Source: Parelaphostrongylus tenuis (lineage: Eukaryota > Nematoda > Chromadorea > Rhabditida > Metastrongylidae). Taken from it: 64,000 nucleotides of DNA. Made by a program: the position numbers and the translations under genes. Below are positions 46,372-54,195 of the stretch, in pieces. The stretch's first letter is position 1. Every line of letters begins with the position of its first letter. Below the pieces are notes generated by a model. The model worked only from the letters and a program-made list of their open reading frames with translations. It searched no databases and was not told where the DNA came from. The stretch covers positions 1-64,000 of the forward strand of contig JAHQIW010004384.1 of the NCBI GenBank assembly GCA_019055375.1. The letters run 5' to 3'.

Positions 46372-46765
46372 AATTATACCTTTAATTCGAAAGCTTTGTT
46401 TAAACCACGCTCAAATTCCAATAGATCCTTTCATTATTATTTGAGCCAACTTGTCATGTGGTCTGGTAAAGGCTCTCGTACAGCCCGATACACGTGCTTC
46501 GTCCTTACAGACTCTTCAGCCGGGCAGAACCCGTCACCTATCGATCTTTTTATAGTCAGTTCTCTCGGGAGCCTAACACTCCTTATAGGAGTTACCAGAC
46601 GAACGTTTTACACTCTATGTCAAGTAAAATTTCTACTTAACACAGAATGTTGCGCACTCGATTGCTCTTTGGCTCGTACTTTTATGTGTATCGGGTTGTA
46701 CAAGAGCCCTTACCACACCACATGACAAGTTGACCCAAATAATAATGAAAGGATCTATTGAAATT
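46372..46765 (-). mobile_element. R-family ribozyme-bearing repeat, copy R3
   Basis: Inverted arms of about 65-75 bp (46,428-46,494 and 46,690-46,762) share AATAGATCCTTTCATTATTA and the CATGTGGT...ACAGCCCGATACAC region, so the arm copies the 3' half of the ribozyme as well. The ribozyme lies at the inner edge of the 3' arm on the minus strand. The plus frame at 46,342-46,725 is fortuitous. The 5' end abuts R4 head to head. Confidence 0.8.
46470..46532 (-). ncRNA. type I hammerhead ribozyme, copy R3
   Basis: Minus strand: stem Ib GGGUUCU/AGAGCCU, stem Ia GCCCGG/UCGGGC, bulge UGUACG, core CUGAAGA, stem II GUC-UGUAAG-GAC, core GAAG (consensus GAAA, giving a G-U at 15.1-16.1), stem III GCAC/GUGU, cleavage after GUA. 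One deviation from consensus at 15.1. Confidence 0.75.
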
Positions 46766-47050
46766 AGAGCGTGGTCTAAACACAGCACTAGAAATAAGGT
46801 ATAATTATGATAGAATTACCAGCCAAAGAACAATCGAGTGCGCAACACTCTGTGTTGGGTGAAAATTTCACTTGACATAGAGTGTGAAACGTTCGTCTTC
46901 GATGACTCTCTATAAGGAGTGTAAGGCTCCCGAGAGAACTGACTGTAAAAAGATCGAAAGACGACGGGTTCTGCCCGGCTGACGAGTCTGTAAGGACGAA
47001 ACACGTGTATCGGGCTGTACAAGAGCCCTTACCAGGCCACATGACAAGTG
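46766..47050 (+). mobile_element. R-family ribozyme-bearing repeat, copy R4
   Basis: About 285 bp in opposite orientation to R3. 46,815-47,028 is the reverse complement of 46,470-46,670 with few differences, so R3 and R4 form a long palindrome of ~200-bp arms. It carries the ribozyme at 46,966-47,028. Minus frames over this interval (46,788-47,360) are fortuitous. Confidence 0.8.
46966..47028 (+). ncRNA. type I hammerhead ribozyme, copy R4 (consensus core)
   Basis: Stem Ib GGGUUCU/AGAGCCC (7 bp, one wobble), bulge UGUACA, stem Ia GCCCGG/UCGGGC (6 bp, one G-U), core CUGACGA, stem II GUC-UGUAAG-GAC, core GAAA, stem III ACAC/GUGU with no loop, cleavage after GUA at 47,009. All invariant core nucleotides are present, so I expect it to be catalytically competent if transcribed. 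Confidence 0.9.
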
Positions 47051-47152
47051 TTTTTTTCACTGTGCGGATCTCAGTGCTTCTAGCATTGAATTCGTTTTTT
47101 CGTCTTCTTCTTGAGCTCTCTAGAATAATGCTCAGGCAAATTTTACAATGTA

Positions 47153-47214
47153 AAGTATATATATATACATATATATATACATACATATAGAAATATATAT
47201 ATATATATATAAGT
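47153..47214. repeat. (TA)n microsatellite
   Basis: Alternating TA/CA-interrupted tract immediately 5' of the SINE-A copy. A second tract lies on its 3' side. Confidence 0.95.
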
Positions 47215-47500
47215 TCGCATGTGGAGCAGTGGTTAGAGGTGCTCTGCGTCGCACACGATTTCAATGGTTCGATCTCGCGCTCACCAAGCCATCCATCCCT
47301 CCGGAGTCGGTAAATTGGTACCAGGCAGGTCTCAGACTTGTCTGGGAGGATAAGCAGCACTGACTCGGTTCAGCGGGAGGCCACCGCGAGTTATTGTAAA
47401 GGCCAGATTTGCATTCAATCACCTCAAAGGAAGTTAAAAATTGAAGTCGAATGCATGGCGCGTCCCTCTGGGATTGATCAACGCCGGGAGCTTTTATCCT
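47215..47500 (+). repeat. SINE-A, full-length copy
   Basis: About 285 bp with internal polymerase III promoter elements: A box TGGAGCAGTGG at 47,222-47,232 and B box GGTTCGATCTC at 47,266-47,276, 34 bp apart. The body contains CCATCCCTCCGG and GGTACCAGGCAGGTCTCAG and ends CAACGCCGGGAGCTTTTATC then a TA tract. It is tRNA-derived. Other copies lie at 9,928, 32,655, 36,525, 50,890 and a relative at 61,385. The overlapping plus frames are fortuitous. Confidence 0.85.
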
Positions 47501-47501
47501 T

Positions 47502-47538
<37 letters not shown>

Positions 47539-47560
47539 GTGCATTTATATACATATTATG
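47501..47560. repeat. (TA)n microsatellite
   Basis: TA tract at the 3' end of SINE-A with a few G/C interruptions. Confidence 0.95.
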
Positions 47561-47569
47561 TTATGGCAT

Positions 47570-48490
47570 TTTGAAAGTGTAACAAACGTGTTTCGCCTCA
47601 TCAACAGAACGGCGCCTTTCGTTTGAGCCAGCCCTTTATAAGATGATAAACCCCCTCCAAATTAAGAACTTCTAATCATTACAATGCCGGGTAATCTTGT
47701 CACGCTACTTGCAATGATCTTTTGTCTCTGCGGTCTGAGTAATTTTTTCACTTTGTGTGCAGTGTGGCATCTTCGTCGCCGATTCCTCTACATCTAGGGG
47801 TTTATCCTCTTACAAAGGATTGGCTTAAACGAAAGGTACAGTGCAGCTGATGAGGCTGAAAGGCTAAAATACGTGTCCAGCACTTTAGGAGTGTTATAAC
47901 AAATTTCATGAAGCACTTGAAATATGTTGTCAGATTTCATCGTTTCCAGCGAGGCCTCGGAAAACAGTCGGATATGAAGAAATTTTTGGGGAACCACATT
48001 AAGTAATGGTGAATCACTTGAGAAAACAGTTTCAGTGGTAGTCGTCAATTGCTGGGACAACGAATAAATGTAGAAAATGCTGGGTTACGGATCACGACTT
48101 ATCAAAACGTGTAGTTGAAGTATATACGTAGAATCAACGAGTTTTTTCATCAGTCATTGTGTTACTGATAAGCTTGTACGATGCACTTGAAATTTCCATT
48201 ATGGCTGACATGGCAAACGTATCGCCATTTTCTAAACACCACTGGCTTAAATTGATTCCTTTGAAGAAAAACTTCTCTCCAAGGATATCATAGTCTTTTT
48301 GGTAGCATCGATGGCGCTAGATGTGATCATGAGAAGATGAGCAGAGAGTATAATGTCATCCAGAACTGCACATTTATACAATGCGGCTTTTGATCGGATA
48401 TCTATGCGGAATTACATATGACGAGAAAAGTACTTCATTTAGGTTCTCCATTGAAATCCAAAAAATGTACAAAGAGTGCTCATTTTTTCG
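47570..48490. repeat. S3 paralogous block, unit A (relaxed former coding region)
   Basis: Matches 51,330-52,310. Both copies share an open minus-strand frame (here 47,794-48,060: FLHIRLFSEASLETMKSDN; partner LLHIRLFSETSHRTLKSEN) and an upstream segment DILGEKFFFKGINLSQWCLE. Most differences between copies change amino acids, so neither appears constrained now. The plus strand over the same frame contains a hammerhead-like motif (47,840-47,884). Confidence 0.55.
47840..47884 (+). ncRNA. hammerhead-like motif, degenerate
   Basis: AGUGCAG/CAGCACU stem I (6 of 7 paired), CUGAUGA, stem II GGCU-GAAA-GGCU, AAAA in place of GAAA, stem III AUAC/GUGU, then GUC. G12 is mutated, which should inactivate it. 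The same layout in the paralogue at 51,622-51,669 is also mutated (CAAG). It lies antisense to a coding-like frame, so coincidence is possible. Confidence 0.4.
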
Positions 48491-48559
48491 AAAATATCTC
48501 GTAATGCACTATTATTGAAAAATGAAGAAACAAAGAGCTAAAAAAGAACTTTTACCTTC

Positions 48560-48775
48560 GTTTCGAGTGTTTTATTAAGACCACGCTCAAATTTCAGTAG
48601 ATTCTTTCACTATTATTTGAGCCAACATGTCATGCGGTCTGATAAGGGTCTTAATAAAACACTCGAATTAAAAGTATAATATGCTAAAAATATCAGCCAA
48701 ACAGCAACTGAGTGTGCAATACTCTGCGTTAGGTGAAAAAACACTTGATATAGAGTGCGGAACGAACGCAGATGG
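48560..48775 (+). mobile_element. R-family copy R7, truncated before the ribozyme
   Basis: Left end of the R family (TCGAGTGTTTTATTAAGACC, CAAATTTCAGTAGATTC, TGAGCCAACATGTCATG) and the next 100 bp up to GATATAGAGTG. The right part with the ribozyme is absent. An extra perfect 20-bp hairpin is formed by 48,565-48,584 and 48,647-48,666. Confidence 0.7.
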
Positions 48776-49260
48776 TCCATAACCTTCAAGAGCAAGCGGT
48801 ATCGCAGAGGTTCGAGGACTTTAGACAGAAAATTGTCCAAGTGGCGAAGGCGGCACACAGCTGCCACCAACCTCAACAGTCAGTTCGATCGCGGTGCATC
48901 ATCCGAACGGTCGTTTGACTTCATCCTGGTTACCTCATTTCAGTTCATTGTCGAATCATTATTGCTGTCTCCACATAATCTCGTTATCATGTAAGTAATT
49001 GCCACCATAAGGTTGCTTTCATGCGGCTATCAGATGAACTCAAGAGAATTGTGAGCGGAGCATATCACTTACGTGGCGGAGCAAACTCACTTAGGCTATA
49101 CTCTGCCCACCACCGCTGTTAAGAGATTCTGCCCATATATAATCAATCGGGAGTGACCCCACTGCTACTACTATATATTCACCCATAGGATCCCACCGTT
49201 GGCTTGTCATTCCGGGACGAGAATAACAGCCAAAACGGGCTCCGCCGCTTAGTCATGCTC
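48770..49260. other. unassigned insertion with a small coding-like frame
   Basis: Plus-strand ATG near 48,772 opens MVHNLQEQAVSQRFEDFRQK then IVQVAKAAHSCHQPQQSV before TGA. This frame may derive from a retroelement gag or a cellular exon, and a different longer frame (48,755-48,994) overlaps it. GC-rich sequence from 49,030 to 49,260 is unassigned. Confidence 0.3.
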
Positions 49261-49365
49261 CATCAGTTACAATAACATCGTCACTTGCAGTAACATTGTC
49301 ACTTACAATAACACCGTCAGCTACAATAACACCATTTACCATAACTTGTCGCTTACGATAACATT
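49261..49365 (+). repeat. 18-bp minisatellite (GTCACTTACAATAACACC-like)
   Basis: About five to six degenerate units with consensus GTCACTTACAATAACACC starting at 49,263. Periodicity is 18-19 bp. Downstream similar words (TCAGATGACGATAC) are irregular. Confidence 0.85.
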
Positions 49366-49500
49366 CATAGTATCGTCAGATGACGATACTTCTCATCACT
49401 CGGTCACTTATATTGACTTAGGCATACGTTCACATAACGATATGTCACAATCATGTATATTAATATTATATTATTGTAGTAATGCGTGTCTATTATAGGT

Positions 49501-49605
49501 TGTTTGGTTCTACAACATTGTTTGTTTCTACCACATGACTTGGTTCTACCACATCGTTTGGTACCACGCCATTGCTTGGTTCCATTCTATTGTTTGGTAT
49601 AACCC
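49501..49605 (+). repeat. 18-bp minisatellite (TTGGTTCTACCACATTGT-like)
   Basis: Six degenerate units of about 18 bp, each beginning TTTGGTTCTACCACAT or a near variant. A different sequence but the same period as the array at 49,261. Confidence 0.85.
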
Positions 49606-49825
49606 ATATAGAGGATTTGAACTTTGCGATCTTGTCCGTTGCGAGGCACAAGTTGGCAGCAGATCAAAACAACAAGACCGCCGACTCGATCAAACTCGGA
49701 TCTGTGACTGACCGTACACTTCACCACAAGACGCTTCGAATCAGACGACTGAGTTTTGAATGGTTGGTAGTGAGAATGAGGTCACTTGAAAAAAACAAAG
49801 TGATTATCAATACTATAAGGCTGGT

Positions 49826-49833
49826 ATAAGAAG
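49826..49833 (+). promoter_or_regulatory. TATA-like box of the DP1/Yop1 pseudogene
   Basis: GGTATAAGAAGCGGAAACTAGAG matches GGTATAAAAAGCGGAAACTAGAG upstream of the intact gene, with one substitution inside the box, at the same distance (~50 bp) from the ATG. Confidence 0.6.
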
Positions 49834-49880
49834 CGGAAACTAGAGCATGTTCAATATTCTAAGAGCTCTACCACTTACCG

Positions 49881-50330
49881 ATGAGCGCCTATGAACCACT
49901 TTCGCAATCTCCACCCGCACTCGCACCCGAAGGCCCAGCGGAGACTTCTAGCAGAAGGGGAACGAAGAACCTGCTCGAAGGACTAAGGCAAGCACACGTA
50001 AGTCCTTTTTAAACATTTTTAAAAGAGTAATACGAAAATGGTTAGTGAAGAGCGTTTAGAGAGACTTGCTAAAGTAGTGTTACAAACCACACGGTTCTTT
50101 TGCGGATGAGCAATTTAAAAAACTCGACGAAGCTTTTGTGAAGAGAGAACACGTAGGGAAATTCAGCGTTTAGACTCCATGGTTCTTCTTTCCTGAGTGC
50201 ATTTCAGGTTTCTTATGGTTTCATTGCACTTTTGAGCCTCTATTTGTTGGCCGGCCACAAGCGTTTTTTCCTTTCTGCTCTGATCGCATTCACCTACCCG
50301 CCTGTGTGCCCGTTCTTCTGGGGTTAAGGA
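49881..50330 (+). pseudogene. DP1/Yop1/REEP pseudogene (tandem copy, exons 1-3)
   Basis: Exons 1-3 of the gene at 52,585 are duplicated with the same lengths and splice sites: exon 1 49,881-49,997 (39 codons), exon 2 50,060-50,152 (31 codons), exon 3 from 50,208. Disabling changes: TGG to TAG at 50,075-50,077 in exon 2, and a 1-nt deletion near 50,300 in exon 3 that shifts frame to an early stop. A pair of compensating indels changes QQAF to HKRF. Exons 4 and 5 are absent; a Penelope-like tail follows at 50,360. About 180 bp of 5' flank is also shared. Confidence 0.92.
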
Positions 50331-50359
50331 GGTTTTGGCTTAGTGGATTGTGGATCACT

Positions 50360-50480
50360 ATGATCTTTCCAGGCTGTGAAGAAGGCGACCCGCCGAAACT
50401 AGTGACTGTAGTGTTGTATGCTTCGCTAGTATTCAACAAATGACATCAATAAGATCTCGAAACGGCTAATTGGAAGAAAA
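50360..50480 (+). repeat. Penelope-like tail with degenerate hammerhead motif
   Basis: CTTTCCAGGCTGTGAAGAAG then GCGACCCGCCGAAACTAGTG (50,366-50,405) corresponds to the 8,800-8,840 motif; stem II AGGC...GCC and GAAA persist, while C3 and the stem I 3' strand are lost. The tail TGTATGCTTCGCTAGTATTC matches 8,875-8,915. It abuts the 3' break of the DP1/Yop1 pseudogene. Confidence 0.6.
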
Positions 50481-50489
50481 CATTCATTT

Positions 50490-50620
50490 ATTCAGCTACT
50501 GCATTCGTTGATTTTCACGAATTATAATCTGAGCATAACTGAAATCAGACCAATAAATAGAAGAACTATAAACCAAAATTGAACAGGGTATTCAACAAAA
50601 TTTTTTTTACCGATCCATCT
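50490..50620 (+). repeat. maT-like element terminal fragment
   Basis: Direct match to 46,225-46,370 (CATTCGTTGATTTTCACGAA, AATAAATAGAAG, CCATCTTCACAGTGTTTT), here placed at the junction of the two S3 duplication units. Confidence 0.65.
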
Positions 50621-50840
50621 TCACAGTGTTTTTTCTCACTGTGGGGATCTCAGCACTTCTAGCATACAATTCGTTTTTTCGTCTTCTTCTTGAACGTCAT
50701 ACTGTTCAGGCAGTACAATATGGTGTAGAGCGAGGCTAAGGCGTTCGTTGATTTATTGCCAGAGCGTGTTGGAGGGAAGACTCCCACTGAGCATCACTAA
50801 CCACTCGACCAGCTCTCCTCCTCTCCCACCCTGCTTCGAC

Positions 50841-50845
<5 letters not shown>

Positions 50846-50884
<39 letters not shown>
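50846..50884. repeat. (TA)n microsatellite
   Basis: Pure TA tract on the left of the inverted SINE-A. Confidence 0.95.
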
Positions 50885-50887
<3 letters not shown>

Positions 50888-50889
50888 TT

Positions 50890-51186
50890 AAGGATAAAAC
50901 TCTCGGCGTTGATCAATCCCTGAGGGATGCGCCATGCAATCGACTTCAATTTATAACTTCGTTTGAGGTGATTGAATGCATATCTGGCCTTTACAGTGAC
51001 TCGCGGAGGCCTCCCGCTGAACCAAGTCAGTGCTGCTTATCCTCCCAGACAAGTCTGAGACCTGTCTGGTACCAATTTACCGACCTCGGAGGGATGGATG
51101 GCTTGGTGAGCCATGAGCGCGAGATCGAACCATTGACCTCGTGTGCGACGCAGAGCACCTCTAACCCCTGCGCCACCTGCGCTTCA
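50890..51186 (-). repeat. SINE-A, full-length, inverted relative to its paralogue
   Basis: Minus-strand copy with B box GGTTCGATCTC and A-box region near 51,165-51,178, CTGAGACCTG..TCTGGTACC body and AACGCCGAGAG 3' end next to a TA tract. About 90% identical by eye to 47,215-47,500. The plus frame 50,845-51,225 over it is fortuitous. Confidence 0.85.
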
Positions 51187-51310
51187 TATATATATATATT
51201 TATATATATACATATATGTGTATAAATATATAAAAATACAATATATTTGGTACATATTCACAGAATCTACATATATATATGCATATATATATATATATAA
51301 ATATATAAGA
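51187..51310. repeat. (TA)n-rich tract
   Basis: Imperfect TA/CA-interrupted low-complexity sequence on the right of SINE-A. Confidence 0.95.
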
Positions 51311-51329
51311 CATATTTTGAGCTTTCCAC

Positions 51330-52310
51330 GAGGTGTGTTATGGCATTCATAAAGTTCTCCAAACGTTCTTCACCCCTTCAACCTTATCAACGGAACTGTA
51401 CCTTTTGTTTAAGCCAGTCCCTTATAAGGTGCTAAGCTCCCTACATAAAAGGAACTGATAATCATTACAGTGTTGGGTGATCTTGTCACGCTACTTCTAG
51501 TGATCATTTATGTCTGCAGTCCGAGTGATTTTTTCACTTTGCGCGCAGTGAAACATCTTCGTCGCCGATTCCTCTACATTTAGGGGTCTTTCCTCTTACA
51601 AGGAAATGGCTTTGACGAAAGCTGACAGCAACTGATGAGGCTGAAAGACCCAAGCACGTGTCCAGCACTTTATAAATGTTATAACAAATTTCATAAAAGA
51701 CTTGAAACATGTTTTCAGATTTTAAGGTTCTGTGCGAGGTCTCAGAAAACAGTCGAATATGAAGAAGTTCTTGGGGACCCACACTAAGTAATGCCGGATC
51801 ATTTGAGAAAGCAGTTTCAATGGAAGTCGTCAGTTGCTGGGACAACGAATAGATGTAGGAAATGTTGGACGGATCTCGACTTGTGAAAACGTGTAGTTGA
51901 AGTATGTACATAGAATCAACGAGTTTTTTCATCAGTTAATGTGTTATTGTTGTCCTGATAAGCTTACACGATGCACTTGGAATTTCTAATATGGCTAACA
52001 TAACAAACGTACCGCTATTTTTCAAGCACCATTGATTCATAACGATTTCTTCAAAGAGAAAATTCTCTCCGAAGATATCTTAATCTCTTTGGTAGAAACG
52101 ATAGCGCTAGATGTAATCGTGGAAAGATGAGCAGACAGCATAATGTCATCCAGAATTGTACATTTATACAATGCTGCTGTTGATCGGACATCTATGCGAA
52201 ATTACATATGACGAGAGAAGTACTCTCATTTAGGTTCTCCACTGGAATTTAAAAAATGTACAAAGAGTACTCATTTTCTCGAAAATAGTTCGTAATGCAC
52301 GGATACTGGA
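51330..52310. repeat. S3 paralogous block, unit B (relaxed former coding region)
   Basis: Partner of 47,570-48,490. Minus-strand frame 51,534-51,932 (MKKLVDSMYILQLHVFTSRD; FQVFYEICYNIYKVLDT) continues upstream in the same frame through one TAA into DIFGENFLFEEIVMNQWCLK. Protein family not recognised. Differences from unit A are mainly amino acid-changing. Confidence 0.5.
51622..51669 (+). ncRNA. hammerhead-like motif, degenerate (paralogue)
   Basis: CUGAUGA at 51,632-51,638, GGCUGAAAGACC, CAAG instead of GAAA, CACGUGUC and CAGCAC. Same layout as 47,840-47,884 with different core damage. Confidence 0.35.
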
Positions 52311-52527
52311 GAATGACAACCTCTATGGAAAGTTTCATTTATGAAGTAATGTGACGATCAGTACCACTTTGACTGAATAAGGAAATCTCTTTGCAATTTT
52401 GCCTTGTGTAGTGACACCTTTCCGACACCAGACCTTCTTCGAAGCAAACGACTGAGTTGTGAATGGTTGGTGGTGAGAATGAAACCATCGGAAGATAACA
52501 TAGTGACTATCAGAGCTATCAGAGGGG

Positions 52528-52535
52528 TATAAAAA
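52528..52535 (+). promoter_or_regulatory. TATA box of the DP1/Yop1 gene
   Basis: TATAAAAA in GGGGTATAAAAAGCGG, 50 bp before the ATG at 52,585. No TTTCAG-type trans-splice acceptor precedes the ATG, so initiation from this core promoter is plausible. Confidence 0.65.
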
Positions 52536-52584
52536 GCGGAAACTAGAGGATGTCTAATAATTCTAAGAGTTCTATCGCTTACGG

Positions 52585-53515
52585 ATGAGTGTTGCTGATC
52601 CAGTTGCGCAACCTTCACCAGCAGCTGAAGGCCCAGCGGAGACTTCTACCACATCGGGAACGAACACGAATAACCCGCTGGAAGGGCTAAACCAAGCACA
52701 CGTGAGTCTTTTTTTTTGAAAGAATATTACGGAAATAAACTGATGAGCGTTTAGAGCGACTTGGTAAAGTGGTGTTACCAACCACACGGTTCTCTTGCGG
52801 ATGAGCAATTGAAGAAGCTCGACGAAGCTTCTGTGAAGAGAGAACACGTAAGAATAGCAGCATTTAAACTCTACCATGTTCTTTACTGAGTGCATTTCAG
52901 GTTGCCTATGGTTTCATTGCACTTTTGAGCCTCTATTTGTTGGCCGGCCAGCAAGCGTTTTTCCTTTCTGCTCTGATCGCATTCACCTATCCCGCCTGTG
53001 TTAGCGTTAAGGTTTGTTGCAAGTTTTCTGCTTTACAACGATGGATATTTTGCGCTGTGTCAACCAAGTGGTATGATAAATGTGTTAGAGTGCGTGATTC
53101 TTGGCCACTGCTCGACATAGATCCGTTATGTTATTCCGTCAGGTGGTTCGCACGAAAAACTCGGCCGAAGCTTTGAACTTACTACTCTACTGGATACCGT
53201 TTGGATTCGCTGCTCTTCTCGATTCAACCTTTGTTAGTGATCTCCCTGCATACTTCTTTCTGAAGGTACTTCATTTCTCTCTTATCAAGCTATCATTCTT
53301 TCGTATATGTGTGCTTTCTCTCTTGCCAAGCTATCACTTATCCATATCTATCACGAATAGTGAATATTTGAGAGACTGTAATAAGTTACATGTTTCAGAC
53401 TTGTGCACTTACATTCCTCTTCCTACCACAAACCCAAGGTGCAAAGTTGATCTATTTCTATGCCATCGAGCCGCTGGCGAAACTTCTCGATGACTCGATG
53501 AAGAAGTACAGTTGA
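52585..53515 (+). CDS. yop-1: REEP/DP1/Yop1-family ER membrane-shaping protein (5 exons)
   Basis: Homologue of DP1/Yop1/REEP5, proteins that insert hydrophobic hairpins into the endoplasmic reticulum membrane and stabilise curved tubules. Exons 52,585-52,701, 52,755-52,847, 52,901-53,011, 53,143-53,265 and 53,399-53,515, all phase 0, encode 186 residues, the usual family size. Residues 1-39 form a Pro/Ser/Thr-rich tail; KREHVAYGFIALLSLYLL starts hairpin 1 (about 70-106), LNLLLYWIPFGFAALLDS starts hairpin 2 (about 117-160), and the amphipathic end is KLIYFYAIEPLAKLLDDSMK. Introns are 53, 53, 131 and 133 nt. A damaged tandem copy lies 2.7 kb upstream. The gene symbol is assigned by family resemblance to nematode yop-1. 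Confidence 0.95.
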
Positions 53516-53539
53516 AGGTCATTCAATTGTGAAAAGAGC

Positions 53540-53545
53540 AATAAA
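53540..53545 (+). terminator. poly(A) signal of the DP1/Yop1 gene
   Basis: AATAAA 25 nt after the TGA stop at 53,513-53,515. Confidence 0.75.
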
Positions 53546-53854
53546 CATGCAGTAAAATGCTTCTGTTGCACATCTAAGAGACAGCAATGGATTTCTGTTC
53601 GAGAACGCTAGAGAATTACGCGTAAGCACAGAAAATGCCTCAGTGCGAGAGGATGGTCTGTGTCAATGCGTCAGGCTTCGGAATAAGAATGATTTTTTAC
53701 TGAGTCGCTATCAAACAAAATCAAACGCATATTTTTTCCCATCCACATCACCACCAACGTGAATGCTGTTCTATACAACCTCAGGGCAAACTAATCTGGC
53801 GCAACGATGAGGACAAGATGATTGAAAGGAAAAAGAGAAGATCATTTCGAGATT

Positions 53855-54195
53855 ATACCTTTATCTCGAGTGCTTTGTTTAGACCACGCTCAAATTTCAA
53901 TATATCCTTTCATCATTATTTGAGCCAACATGTCATGTGGTCTTACCAGGTATAATTATAATAAAAGTACCAGCCAATGAGCAATCGAGTGCACAACACT
54001 CTGTGTTAGGTGAATGTTTCACCTGACATAGAGTGTAAAGCGTACTTCGTCGATAACTATATATAAGGAGTGTGACGCTCCCAAGAGAACTGACTATGAA
54101 AAGATCGACAGACGACGGGTTCTGCCCGGCTGATGAGTCTGTAAGGACGAAACACGTGTCGCGGGCTGTACAAGAGCCCATACCAGACCACATGA
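53855..54195 (+). mobile_element. R-family ribozyme-bearing repeat, copy R5 with target-site duplication
   Basis: 340-bp insertion flanked by the 12-bp direct repeat CATTTCGAGATT (53,843-53,854 and 54,196-54,207). The paralogous block at 36,438-36,450 has a single related CGATTCGCAATTG and no insertion. The left end carries the complete long arm (GAGTGCTTTG...CATGTGGTCT), while the right arm is only CCAGACCACATGA. Hammerhead at 54,117-54,179. No coding capacity. Confidence 0.85.
54117..54179 (+). ncRNA. type I hammerhead ribozyme, copy R5
   Basis: Stem Ib GGGUUCU/AGAGCCC, bulge UGUACA, stem Ia GCCCGG/GCGGGC (first pair lost), core CUGAUGA, stem II GUC-UGUAAG-GAC, core GAAA, stem III ACAC/GUGU, cleavage after GUC at 54,160. 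The core matches the classical CUGAUGA...GAAA with the preferred GUC site. Confidence 0.88.

Larger units (their letters stand above)
47050..50330 (+). repeat. segmental duplication S3, unit A
   Basis: Collinear, with large indels, to 50,630-53,250. The order is: TCACTGTG-GGATCTCAG block, (TA)n, SINE-A, (TA)n, a 900-bp block (47,570-48,490 against 51,330-52,310), then the DP1/Yop1 copy. Unit A additionally holds about 1.2 kb at 48,490-49,690 with R7 and two minisatellites. Divergence is substantial, so the duplication is not recent. Confidence 0.75.
50630..53250 (+). repeat. segmental duplication S3, unit B
   Basis: Second unit of the duplication described at 47,050-50,330. It contains the intact DP1/Yop1 gene. 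The SINE-A within it is inverted relative to unit A. Confidence 0.75.

Noticed and set aside
46342..46725. 127-codon plus-strand frame
   Set aside because: Lies over R3, and its equivalents in other R copies are not open; the conserved feature there is RNA structure on the other strand.
46788..47360. 190-codon minus-strand open frame
   Set aside because: It runs through an R element, a TA microsatellite (giving YIYIYIY) and a SINE, so it is a chance frame over repeats.
49374..49395. Palindromic GTATCGTCAGATGACGATAC as a possible operator or terminator
   Set aside because: It is a single imperfect palindrome at the edge of a minisatellite in a eukaryotic genome, with no gene nearby to regulate.
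50845..51225. 126-codon plus-strand frame beginning in a TA tract
   Set aside because: Translates the TA microsatellite and the antisense of SINE-A; no protein similarity is expected.
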